A stretch of DNA of 64,000 nt from Caryophanales bacterium UBA7278 (GTDB lineage: Bacteria; Bacillota_I; Bacilli_A; RFN20; CAG-826): the NCBI GenBank assembly GCA_002472275.1, contig DKRQ01000026.1, forward strand, positions 1 through 64,000, given 5' to 3'. Below, in pieces: positions 32,271 through 40,145 of the stretch. Below the pieces are notes generated by a model. That model had not been told where the DNA came from. It did no database searches and saw nothing but the letters and a program-made list of their open reading frames with translations. The position numbers were made by a program, and so were the translations under genes. Within the stretch, counting starts at the first letter, position 1. Every line of letters starts with the position of its first letter.

Positions 32271-33302
32271 ATGAAGAAAAACGAAAAGAAAAAAGTGGCT
32301 GTCACTTGGATCTTCGCCATCTTGTCCATCGCGGCAATCGCAGGCCTCGTCGTGTTTGCGCTCCTCTCCGCTGGACTGAAAGGCGTCGCATCCGATTTCA
32401 CGCCCGAAGGCCCGGTTCTCAGCGCCGTGCTTGGAGGTTTGACCTTCAAATTCATCCAAGGATTCGCATTTCCTGGTTCGCTGCTTCCCCTTGCGGCGGC
32501 CATCGCGGTCTATCTTGGAGGTTTGCTCTTCCTGATCGGCCTCATCGTCATCATCGTGAAGAAGTCCCCGAGGTTTTTGATCCTCCCCTTTGTCGTTTTG
32601 CTCGCTTTCGTTGCCGCCGCGTATGGCTTCATCGTCTATGAGAACGCCGTGCCCGCCGCCGAAAGGACCTTCGCCAACGTCAACCACACCCTCCCCGTGA
32701 TTCTCGTCCCCGCTTTGGTCGTGCTTGCCATTGTCTGCTGCGTCTTCCAGTTTGCTTTCCCCAAGAAACTCAAGAAAGAAGCTGCTGAAGAAATCACTGA
32801 ACCCAAAGCGGAAGAGCCCGCTCCCGTCGCCGAAGAAGCCCCCATCGAGGAAGCCAAACCCGAAGAGAAGCCCGCTCCCGAAGAAGAAAAGCCTGCCGAG
32901 AAGCCCGTCGAAAGTGGCTATCAATATGAACCCGCCGCTGCCGTTGCGGCTCCCGCCGAAGAGGCCAAACCCGAAGAGGAGCCCGCTCCCGCTCCGGAGA
33001 AGCCCGCGCCCGCTGCCAAGAAGCCTGCCCAGCGCAAGGTCCTCGTCGTCAAGAAGAACCAGCCCGCCGCTGCCCCGGCCCCCAAAGCCGCCAAGGCCGC
33101 TACCTTTAATGGCGGTGCCCGTGTTTATCACATCTCCAAGCATTCTTCCGGCCAGTGGCAGATCAAACTCGCCACGAGCGACAAGGTCATCAAGGTCCTT
33201 CCGACTCAGGCCGAGGCCATTGCTTACGCCAAGGGTCTAGTCGAATCCCGCGGTGGTTCCGTCAGGGTCCACTCCGTCAAAGGCAAGATCAGGAAGGAAT
33301 AA
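32271..33302 (+). CDS. Membrane protein with Ala/Pro/Glu/Lys linker and DUF2188 tail
   Basis: 343 residues. There are four N-terminal transmembrane helices (about 9-165), the third region reading KKSPRFLILPF. A long Ala/Pro/Glu/Lys low-complexity linker (about 170-275) leads to a C-terminal DUF2188-like domain of about 60 residues (VYHISKHSSGQWQIK...TQAEAIAYAKGLVESRGGSVRVHS). The linker would hold that domain away from the membrane on the cytosolic side. TAGGAG precedes the ATG, and a TATATT box stands about 35 nt upstream. It is paralogous to the next gene in its membrane part. Function is unknown. Confidence 0.7.
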   Translation: MKKNEKKKVAVTWIFAILSIAAIAGLVVFALLSAGLKGVASDFTPEGPVLSAVLGGLTFKFIQGFAFPGSLLPLAAAIAVYLGGLLFLIGLIVIIVKKSPRFLILPFVVLLAFVAAAYGFIVYENAVPAAERTFANVNHTLPVILVPALVVLAIVCCVFQFAFPKKLKKEAAEEITEPKAEEPAPVAEEAPIEEAKPEEKPAPEEEKPAEKPVESGYQYEPAAAVAAPAEEAKPEEEPAPAPEKPAPAAKKPAQRKVLVVKKNQPAAAPAPKAAKAATFNGGARVYHISKHSSGQWQIKLATSDKVIKVLPTQAEAIAYAKGLVESRGGSVRVHSVKGKIRKE

Positions 33303-33356
33303 AAAGTTTGATTTAGGGGTTTCCACGCCCCTTTTCATTTGAAAGGAAACAAAACA

Positions 33357-34982
33357 ATGGTTAAAAAACAAAAAGGAAAAATCGCCTGCGCCTGGATTAT
33401 GTTCGTCCTCTCCGCAGCTGCGATCGGCGGCTTCATTGGCCTCCTAGCCGCCTTCAAATATTTGCAGCCCTTCATGGACGCGCTCGGCAAGGGCGAATTA
33501 GTTCAGATTCTGACCTTCCAGGGCCTTAGCACCTTGGGCTGGCCCGCCTACCTAACGCTCGGTGGCGTCTATGGTGGCGCCCTCTTCTTCCTGATCGGCA
33601 TCATCTTGATCATCGCGAAGAAGTCGCCGAGGTTCCTAATCCTCCCGTTCCTCACCCTCATCGACCTCGCCGTCGCCGGCATCGCCTTCTACTATGCCTG
33701 GACCCTCATCCCCAACGCGGGCGATAAGACCGTCCCCCTCATCCTCATCGGCGTGATCGCCTTGCTTGGCCTCATCTGCCTTATCCTCTCCCTCGTCTTC
33801 CCCAAGAACCTGAAGAAGGCCGCCGCTGCTGCGGTTGCCGCTCCTAAGGAAGAAGAAGCCGCTCCCGCCGTGGAAGAAGCTCCCGCGGAAGAAGCCAAGC
33901 CCGAAGAAGAGCCCGCTCCCGTCGCTGCCGCTGCTGTGGCCGCTGCCCCCGTCGAAGAAGAGAAGCCCGAAGAAGAACCTGCTCCCGAAGAGGAGAAACC
34001 CGCGGAAGAACCCGTTGAGGAGAAACCCGCTGAGCAAAAACCCGCCAAGAAGAAAGTTCTTCTCGTCAAGAAAGAGAAAAAGGCCGAAAACGCCGCAAAA
34101 CCGGCTCCAAAAGCTGTTAAGCCCGCGCCGAAAGTCGCCCCTGCGCCTAAAGCCGCTCCCGCACCTAAGGCCGCTCCTGCGCCGAAGGCTGCCCCCGTCG
34201 CTGCTGCTGCCCCCGTCGCCGCCGCTGCCCCGGCTGCCGCTCCAAAGGAAGCCAAGGTCGTTGGCAAATACGAAATCTACCCCGAAGCCGGATTCTTCAA
34301 ATATCGTCTGAAAGCCAATAACGGCGAAATCCTCATCGTCTCCAACGGCTACAAGACCAAGGAATCCGCTCGCGCTGGTATCGATACCCTCAAGAAGAAC
34401 GTTCCCCTTGGCAACCACAAGGTCGTCGAGGACAAGAACGGCTATGGCCAGTTCCGTATCTGGACCGCCAATGACACGAGGCTCGTTGCCGCTGGTGAAA
34501 TCTATCCGAGCGTCGCCCGTGCCCAAAGCGCCCTAAACTCCGTCATCAAGTTCTACGAAGCCGAGAAGATCGTCATGCTCGACGACATCCCCGAAAGCGA
34601 ACACAGGGAATGGCCGGCTGAACTAGGCGAAGTCAACCCGCTTCCTAACGGCAAGTTCGAAATCTTCGAAAGCGAGGAAAAGGACAAAGTCCAGGGCCGC
34701 TTGATCGCCTCTAACGGCGAGGTCCTCTTCACCACCTCGTCCTATTCCTCCAAGGCCGCCCTCCTTGCTGGCTACGACAAAGTCAAAGCTAGGATCGACG
34801 ATGGCAACATCACCGTCGCCAGGGACAAACAGAACCGCTATCAGTTCCGCGTCTATAGCGACAACGGCATGCTCCTATTGATGGGCGAGACCTATCCGAG
34901 CAAGGATGGCGCCGTCAGTGCCGCCACCTCCGCCCGCAACTTCATCGACCAAGCCAAGGTCGTTGAGGCCGAAGCCGAGTAA
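33357..34982 (+). CDS. Membrane protein with Ala/Pro/Glu/Lys linker and tandem DUF1508 repeats
   Basis: A 541-residue paralogue of the preceding protein. The membrane helices and the KKSPRFLILPF loop are shared. An even longer Ala/Pro/Lys/Glu linker (about 155-295) follows. The C-terminus carries DUF1508 (YegP-like) modules: GKYEIYPEAGFFKYRLKANNG from about 303 and GKFEIFESEEKDK...RLIASNG from about 432. Each is followed by a second half with YQFR or GQFRI. DUF1508 binds an unknown ligand. The start at 33357 follows GAAAGGAAAC. The pair looks like a duplication whose tails diverged to two different small domains of similar size. Confidence 0.75.
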   Translation: MVKKQKGKIACAWIMFVLSAAAIGGFIGLLAAFKYLQPFMDALGKGELVQILTFQGLSTLGWPAYLTLGGVYGGALFFLIGIILIIAKKSPRFLILPFLTLIDLAVAGIAFYYAWTLIPNAGDKTVPLILIGVIALLGLICLILSLVFPKNLKKAAAAAVAAPKEEEAAPAVEEAPAEEAKPEEEPAPVAAAAVAAAPVEEEKPEEEPAPEEEKPAEEPVEEKPAEQKPAKKKVLLVKKEKKAENAAKPAPKAVKPAPKVAPAPKAAPAPKAAPAPKAAPVAAAAPVAAAAPAAAPKEAKVVGKYEIYPEAGFFKYRLKANNGEILIVSNGYKTKESARAGIDTLKKNVPLGNHKVVEDKNGYGQFRIWTANDTRLVAAGEIYPSVARAQSALNSVIKFYEAEKIVMLDDIPESEHREWPAELGEVNPLPNGKFEIFESEEKDKVQGRLIASNGEVLFTTSSYSSKAALLAGYDKVKARIDDGNITVARDKQNRYQFRVYSDNGMLLLMGETYPSKDGAVSAATSARNFIDQAKVVEAEAE

Positions 34983-34983
34983 C

Positions 34984-35787
34984 ATGTCGTCCATCCCGTA
35001 TTCGAAAACCTCGTTTCGCATCGCCCGTCCATGGGGCGAGATGAGGTGCGGATACTGGAAGCCGAAAAAGAGCGTTAACCCTCTCCCCGCCATAATTTGG
35101 ATTCACGGGGGAGGGTTTTCTTCTGGCTCCATCGCTTTCCTTTTTAGGAGCATGCCGGCCTATTCCTCCAAAAGGATTCCCTTGGTCCTCATTTCCCCCT
35201 CTTATCGCCTGATGAAGGGGGAGGGGAGCGGATATCCTAACCAGTTGGAGGATTGCTACGCTTGCCTTTGCTACGTGAAGGAGCACGCGAAAGAACTAGG
35301 GATCGATCCTAGTCGCATCATCGTAGGTGGGGAATCCGCGGGTGGCAATCTTGCTGCCGCCACGGTCCTTAAGGCAACCGATGAAGGGATTCGCCTCATG
35401 GGGCAGATTCTCGCCTACCCGATGCTAGATTGCCGACATAGAGAGGCCCATAAGAAGGTTCATCCCTTGTTTTGGACCGACAAGATGAACCAGAAGGCAT
35501 GGAAAGCTTATTTAGGCGATAAAGAACCTGACGCCTATGCTTCTCCCTCTTTGAGGGAGGATTTCTCTTCCCTCCCGCCGACCTACGCCTTCGTGCTCGA
35601 CGAAGAGCTCTTCTACGAGGAAACGCTCGAATACGTGGAAAAGATGCGGGAAGCGGGCGTGCACGTGGATTTGGACGTATATAAAGGAAGGATACACGCC
35701 TTCGATCAATGGACTCCCTTCACCAAAAAGAGCAGGGTAGCAAAAAAGCGCTTTGCCAAATGGCTAGGCGCTTTCCTTGACGATTGA
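34984..35787 (+). CDS. Alpha/beta hydrolase (HSL-type esterase)
   Basis: 267 residues. IHGGGFSSGS gives the oxyanion HGGG motif, GGESAGGNLAA the nucleophile serine (GxSxG), FVLDEELFY the acid region and GRIHAFDQW the histidine. This is the hormone-sensitive lipase / alpha-beta hydrolase-3 arrangement, acting on short esters. It begins 1 nt after the previous stop, so it is co-transcribed with the DUF1508 gene. The longer frame starting inside that gene is rejected. It ends one base before the end of the convergent prs gene, with no room for a terminator. Confidence 0.88.
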   Translation: MSSIPYSKTSFRIARPWGEMRCGYWKPKKSVNPLPAIIWIHGGGFSSGSIAFLFRSMPAYSSKRIPLVLISPSYRLMKGEGSGYPNQLEDCYACLCYVKEHAKELGIDPSRIIVGGESAGGNLAAATVLKATDEGIRLMGQILAYPMLDCRHREAHKKVHPLFWTDKMNQKAWKAYLGDKEPDAYASPSLREDFSSLPPTYAFVLDEELFYEETLEYVEKMREAGVHVDLDVYKGRIHAFDQWTPFTKKSRVAKKRFAKWLGAFLDD

Positions 35788-36756
35788 TTATTGTTTCTTC
35801 TGATAGATCTTGAAGATAGAGGACAAAGGTGCGTCGTGGACGATGCGGTAGATGCACTCGGAGAGCATCTCGGCCAGGCTGATGACCTTGACCTTCCCTA
35901 GCTTTTGGAATCTTTCGTCTAGGGGAATCGAGTCGGTGACGAGGATGCGGTCGAAGGCGCTTTCCTTGATCAAGTCGTAGCAGGGGTCGGAGAAGGTGGG
36001 GTGGACCGCGGCCATCTTGACCGATTTGGCACCGGCATCCTTAAGTGCTTTGGCGCCGACACAGGCGCTACGACCGGTGTCGATTATGTCGTCGATCATA
36101 TAACAATCCTTGCCAGCGACTTCACCGATGATGTTCATGACCTCGGGTTCGAGGGTGGATTTGCGGCGTTTGTCGATGATGGCGATGGGGCAGTTGCCTA
36201 AGATGACGGCTAAGTCGCGTGCGCGATTGACGCCGCCATGGTCAGGCGAGACGACGACCACATTGCTTAGGTCCTTTTCCTCTTCGAGTATGGCAGAGCC
36301 TAGAAGAGGGACGGCCGAGAGGTCATCAACGAGGCAGGAGAAGAAGCCCTGAATCTGGGCGGCGTGGAGATTGACGGTCACGACGCGGTCGATGCCGGCG
36401 GTGGAGATAAGATGGGCCACCAAAGCGGAGGTGATCGGTTCCCTTGGTTTGGACTTGCGGTCTTGCCTGGCGTAACCGAAGTAGGGGACGATCAAGTTGA
36501 TTTCCTTGGCGGATGCCCTGCGGCAGGCGTCGGCGAAGATCAGGACCTCCATGAGGTTGTCATTAACGGGCGGGCAGGTGGATTGGATGATGAAGACCAC
36601 CTTGCCGCGGACCGTTTCGACGGGCTCGCAAAGGATTTCCCCAGAGGGGAAACGCTTGATGACGTTTTCGGACACTTCGACGCCGAGGCGCTTGGCGATG
36701 TCCGCGGTGAGCTGTTTATTGGCTGATAAGGAGAAAATTACGGTGTTTTCGATCAT
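35788..36756 (-). CDS. prs: Ribose-phosphate pyrophosphokinase (PRPP synthetase)
   Basis: 322 residues, full length. It makes PRPP from ribose 5-phosphate and ATP. Seen are FPSGEILCEPVETVRGK, DRKSKPREPI (ATP loop), SPDHGGVNRARDLA and the PRPP-binding MIDDIIDTGRSA. AGGAGT precedes the ATG, with TATAAT at 36780-36785 (minus). It heads a local cluster of PRPP users: hpt, upp and apt lie within the next 2 kb. Confidence 0.98.
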   Translation of the reverse strand: MIENTVIFSLSANKQLTADIAKRLGVEVSENVIKRFPSGEILCEPVETVRGKVVFIIQSTCPPVNDNLMEVLIFADACRRASAKEINLIVPYFGYARQDRKSKPREPITSALVAHLISTAGIDRVVTVNLHAAQIQGFFSCLVDDLSAVPLLGSAILEEEKDLSNVVVVSPDHGGVNRARDLAVILGNCPIAIIDKRRKSTLEPEVMNIIGEVAGKDCYMIDDIIDTGRSACVGAKALKDAGAKSVKMAAVHPTFSDPCYDLIKESAFDRILVTDSIPLDERFQKLGKVKVISLAEMLSECIYRIVHDAPLSSIFKIYQKKQ

Positions 36757-36779
36757 GGGCCAACTCCTGTTACCGCTCC

Positions 36780-36858
36780 ATTATACAACGAAGACGAGAA
36801 GGGAAAATTCCGTTTTAAAAAATAACATTTTTTCCTGACCACTATAAGGCTATATAAT
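36780..36858. promoter_or_regulatory. Divergent prs / hpt promoters
   Basis: The minus-strand TATAAT (36780-36785) is preceded by TTTTCC at 16-nt spacing and serves prs. The plus-strand TATAAT (36853-36858) serves hpt with only 9 nt to its ATG. The two start regions lie about 70 bp apart. Confidence 0.6.
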
Positions 36859-36867
36859 AGCGAAAAC

Positions 36868-37428
36868 ATGAAAGAGATCGTTCTTAGCCAACAAGAGATT
36901 TCCGCTATCTGCAAAAGGCTCGGCAAGGAAATCACCCAAGCCCTCGCCTCGGATAAAGAAGCCCCCGTTCTTTGCTGCGTCATGAACGGCGCGGTCAATT
37001 TCATGGTGGACCTCATGAGGGAAATCGACGTCCCCGTCCTTTTCGATTACGTGCAGGTCTCCTCATGGGAAGGCACCTCCTCCACGGGGGAAGTGAAATT
37101 CATCAAAGACCTCTCCCTCGATATCACGGGCAGGACCCTCGTCATCGTCGAGGACATCGTCGACACGGGTTTGTCCATGCACGCGCTGCTTGAACATATC
37201 AATAAAACCAGGAAGCCCAAAAGAATCCTCGTCGCCACCCTCTTCGATAAAGCGGTGGCCAGGAAGGTCCCGGTCCAGGTGGACTTCGTGGGCATGAGGC
37301 TCACCGAGAACAAGTTCTTGGTTGGCTATGGTCTCGATTACAAAGGACTCCTAAGGAACGTCCCTTACGTATATGTGCCAACGGAAGAGGAAATCGCTTC
37401 CTTTGACGAACTTGCCAAAATGAAATAA
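36868..37428 (+). CDS. hpt: Hypoxanthine phosphoribosyltransferase
   Basis: A 186-residue type I phosphoribosyltransferase. The PRPP loop is VIVEDIVDTGLSMHAL, VQVSSWEGTSSTGEVKF is the flexible-loop region, and VDFVGMRLTENKFLVGYGLDYKGLLRN is the family's purine-binding end. It converts hypoxanthine or guanine plus PRPP to IMP or GMP. The N-terminus and length are normal. It is followed by a strong terminator that may also serve the convergent upp gene. Confidence 0.96.
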   Translation: MKEIVLSQQEISAICKRLGKEITQALASDKEAPVLCCVMNGAVNFMVDLMREIDVPVLFDYVQVSSWEGTSSTGEVKFIKDLSLDITGRTLVIVEDIVDTGLSMHALLEHINKTRKPKRILVATLFDKAVARKVPVQVDFVGMRLTENKFLVGYGLDYKGLLRNVPYVYVPTEEEIASFDELAKMK

Positions 37429-37453
37429 AAATCCGCAAAACGCGGATTTTTTT
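37427..37453. terminator. Terminator between hpt and upp
   Basis: The stem ATCCGC/GCGGAT (431-436, 442-447) is extended by A/T pairs, with loop AAAAC and seven Ts. A-runs on the other side make it usable in both directions between convergent genes. Confidence 0.85.
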
Positions 37454-37469
37454 GTGATTTGATCGAATC

Positions 37470-38099
37470 TTATAAGGTTCCGAAGATCCTATCGCCGGCA
37501 TCGCCAAGCCCAGGGATGATGTAGCAGTTTTCGTTGAGCTTTTCATCGAGGGCGCCGATATAGATCTTCACGTCGGGATAGGCTTCCGAAACCGCTTTGA
37601 CGCCTTCGGGGGCGGCGATGATGGAGAGGAAGCGAATATCCTTGGCGCCATGTTCCTTCAGAAGCTTGATCGCGTCGAGGGCGGAACCGCCGGTGGCAAG
37701 CATCGGGTCAACGAGCAAGACGATGTCGTTTTCTAGCGAAGCGGGAAGGTTGCAATAGTAGGCGCTTGCTAGATGGGTGACCTCATCACGCCTCATGCCG
37801 ATGTGGTGAACCTTCGCGCCGGGAAGAACGGCGGAGACGCCTTCCTGCATGCCAATGCCCGCGCGGAGGATCGGGACGATGACGATCTTATCCTCCTCGA
37901 TGAAGGGCTTCGTGGTCTTTTGGATGGGGGTCTCGATTTCCTTATCGACCGTTTTGAAATCCTTCATGGCTTCGTAGGTTTCCATGACCGCGATCTGCTT
38001 GACGTACTGGCGGAAGGTGGCGCAGGGGACCTCTTTCCCGCGGATCGAGGAGATCTTGTGGGTGAGGAGTGGGTTGTTGATGTAGACGACGTTGCTCAT
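37470..38099 (-). CDS. upp: Uracil phosphoribosyltransferase
   Basis: A 209-residue, full-length UPRTase. VDPMLATGGSALDAIKLL is the PRPP motif, LRAGIGMQEGV is also typical, and IPGLGDAGDRIFGT at the C-terminus binds uracil. It salvages uracil to UMP. The start at 38099 follows AAGGAGAAGC at good spacing; the longer frame to 38129 overlaps apt and is not used. It lies 26 nt downstream of apt and forms an operon with it. Confidence 0.97.
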   Translation of the reverse strand: MSNVVYINNPLLTHKISSIRGKEVPCATFRQYVKQIAVMETYEAMKDFKTVDKEIETPIQKTTKPFIEEDKIVIVPILRAGIGMQEGVSAVLPGAKVHHIGMRRDEVTHLASAYYCNLPASLENDIVLLVDPMLATGGSALDAIKLLKEHGAKDIRFLSIIAAPEGVKAVSEAYPDVKIYIGALDEKLNENCYIIPGLGDAGDRIFGTL

Positions 38100-38125
38100 A
38101 TGCTTCTCCTTAAAAAAGAAACCCC

Positions 38126-38644
38126 TCAATGGGGGTATTTGATAAGCGATTCGTAGGGGGCGGAAATAGCTTCCTTCCCGTTGAGGTCGGTGAGCTCGAT
38201 GAGGGTGATGACCCCGACGACCTTGGCTCCGACTTCCTCGAAGAGTTCGATAAGGGCCTCGATCGTTCCGCCGGTGGCGAGAAGATCATCGACCAAAACG
38301 ACCCTGGTGCCCGGCTTGATCGCGAAGGCGGGGACTTCGATGGTGTCGGTCCCGTATTCGATGTCGTAGGTCTTCGAGAGGGTCTTGCCCGGGAGTTTGC
38401 CTTTCTTCCTGGCCATGACGAAGCCTTTGCCTAGCTTCTGGGCGAGAGGAAGGGCGAAGATGAAGCCACGGGCTTCGGGTCCCGCGAGGATGTCACAGTC
38501 CCATTTACGGACGATTTTGGCCATGTCTTCGATCGATTCGTCGAAGGCTTTGGGGTCCATGAGCAAAGGACAGATGTCCTTGAAGGAGATTCCCTTTTTG
38601 GGGAAGTCCTCGATGACCCTGATGCATTTTTCGTAGTTCTTCAT
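38126..38644 (-). CDS. apt: Adenine phosphoribosyltransferase
   Basis: 172 residues. The PRPP loop is VVLVDDLLATGGTIEAL; GPEARGFIFALPLA and the flexible loop KTYDIEYGTDTIEV are typical of APRT. It salvages adenine to AMP and precedes upp in one operon. A TAAAAT box at 38655-38660 (minus) stands 10 nt from the ATG, with TTGCGG as a -35 at 16-nt spacing. There is no Shine-Dalgarno site. Confidence 0.97.
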   Translation of the reverse strand: MKNYEKCIRVIEDFPKKGISFKDICPLLMDPKAFDESIEDMAKIVRKWDCDILAGPEARGFIFALPLAQKLGKGFVMARKKGKLPGKTLSKTYDIEYGTDTIEVPAFAIKPGTRVVLVDDLLATGGTIEALIELFEEVGAKVVGVITLIELTDLNGKEAISAPYESLIKYPH

Positions 38645-38768
38645 AAGCCAGTTGATTTTAACCCTAATCCGCGCGCCCGCAAATACATTAATGGAAAAGT
38701 TGGGGGTAAATCATGGAAACAAAGCCTCTTCTTGTATATGATGATTCGGACCCTTGGAGGACCTTTCC

Positions 38769-39320
38769 ATGGCAAAAAAACTTGATCCATTGACCAAACT
38801 CAAACTCGTCTACCTGATCGAACTGCTCATTTTCGTCGTTTTGTTCAGCGTTTTGGCTTCCCTTCTCGTGGCGAAGGTCATCCTCGTCGCGGATTGGAAG
38901 AGATATCTCTTCTCCTACGCGACCCTGATCGGAGGCGTTTGGATCATCATCGATTTCTTCTGGACTCTGAAATCCCCCAAGAAGAGAGTCAAATCCTCTT
39001 TGGTGGACAAAGTCGCTCTTTTGCCCGGGGCCATCGGTCTCATCGCCTTTGATATCTATGCCTTCTCGCAAAACCTCGTCCACATCCCCGAAGGACAGCC
39101 GACCGACATCATCTTCAACTACGCGTTAGCGATCGACTTCTATTACCTCGCCGCCGTCTATCTATTCGAATCCATCTATCACTGGTATAAACCCGTGCCC
39201 GCCCTCATGGAGGCCCTTGAGGTCGCAGAAGGTGAGCCCGAGGGCAAAGAACCAAAAGAGGAAACCCCGGAAGCGGTGGAAGAAAAAGAGGCCCCTTCCG
39301 ACGAGGAGAAGCCTGAATAA
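38769..39320 (+). CDS. Membrane protein with acidic C-terminal tail (unknown)
   Basis: 183 residues. Four transmembrane helices (about 11-36, 45-65, 85-105 and 118-140) are followed by a Glu/Pro/Lys-rich tail of about 35 residues (EGEPEGKEPKEETPEAVEEK). The tail style matches the linkers of the 32-35 kb membrane proteins, but there is no terminal domain. GGAGG at 38756-38760 supports the ATG at 38769. It is monocistronic. No family is recognised. Confidence 0.65.
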   Translation: MAKKLDPLTKLKLVYLIELLIFVVLFSVLASLLVAKVILVADWKRYLFSYATLIGGVWIIIDFFWTLKSPKKRVKSSLVDKVALLPGAIGLIAFDIYAFSQNLVHIPEGQPTDIIFNYALAIDFYYLAAVYLFESIYHWYKPVPALMEALEVAEGEPEGKEPKEETPEAVEEKEAPSDEEKPE

Positions 39321-39340
39321 AAGAAAAGCGCCGGAGCGCT
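39315..39340 (-). terminator. Terminator of the double-HTH regulator
   Basis: The stem AGCGC/GCGCT (327-331, 336-340) with a 4-nt loop is followed on the minus strand by TTTTCTTTT. It overlaps the stop codon. Confidence 0.6.
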
Positions 39341-39779
39341 ATTCACTTTCTAGGTCAGCCAAATCGACTTTGTAGAAATCGAGGAAGGCCTGAACGAATT
39401 CGATGTTCGGGATGGCCTTCCCTTTTTCATACGAGCGGAGGGTCCTGCTCGTGACCCCGAGGGGCTCCGCGGCCTCGGTCTGGGTAATGTGCCTTTTTTT
39501 GCGGTGGAACCTAAGCTTGATCGCGAAGGTGGTCGCATCGAAAGTGCGGGGTTCAATTTGAGGATGAGTTTCCTCAGAAAGAGACAAAATGTCCTCTGGG
39601 GAAAGGCCGATCGCGGCGGATAGGGGATAAAGGGTAGAGATAAGCAAGATGGATTTTCCTTGCTCAATCAGGGAGATGGCTTGCGGGGTGTAGCAAACCA
39701 TGGCCGCGAGCTGAGCTTGGGTCATTTTCTTGGCTTTTCTAGCTTGGGAGATGTAGTGTCCGACCGCTTCTAGGTTCAT
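39339..39779 (-). CDS. Transcriptional regulator with two XRE-type HTH domains
   Basis: 146 residues. The first HTH (about 8-62) reads ISQARKAKKMTQAQLAAMVCYTPQAISLIEQGK. The second (about 88-140) reads LRFHRKKRHITQTEAAEPLGVTSRTLRSYEKGK. Two full XRE folds in one short protein allow one chain to cover a dyad. The start at 39779 is chosen from the domain edge; the frame extends to 39830 over a palindrome that is a likely operator. No effector domain is present. Confidence 0.82.
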   Translation of the reverse strand: MNLEAVGHYISQARKAKKMTQAQLAAMVCYTPQAISLIEQGKSILLISTLYPLSAAIGLSPEDILSLSEETHPQIEPRTFDATTFAIKLRFHRKKRHITQTEAAEPLGVTSRTLRSYEKGKAIPNIEFVQAFLDFYKVDLADLESE

Positions 39780-40145
39780 CAATTTTTCAATGTAGCAACT
39801 AATTCCGTGGAATGTGAGCAAAACCGCCAAAACTCAAAACTATTTCCTTTTTTAGGTGGTTATTTGGCACTTTTAGGCAGTTTTCATCTTTTGCTTGGAG
39901 CTTTTCCTCAATCAGGGAATTTGCCTAAGGAAAGGGGAGACGATGATTTCGGCGTGAAGGGCCGGTGTCCGGTTTCCTTGTTATTGGCAATCAAAAGGAG
40001 GCCATAGGAAAAAAGGGCTTTGATTTGAGACAAATATGCAACGGAATGTTTCTTCTTGGCGAAAGGGCCAGTTTCCATTTTTCGGGGCTCTAATCAAGCG
40101 GTTTTCTCCTTTTGCCCAATGGCCTTCCGGAAGTAGAATAAGAAA
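39780..40145. other. Divergent intergenic region, regulator / GltD-like gene
   Basis: No gene is seen. A perfect dyad ATTCC-GT-GGAAT at 39802-39813, just before the HTH gene, is a possible self-operator. At the other end TTGCCC (40112-40117) and TAGAAT (40134-40139) form a promoter with 16-nt spacing for the flavoprotein gene. The middle (39830-40100) has short G-rich and T-rich tracts but no structure I can name. Confidence 0.5.
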
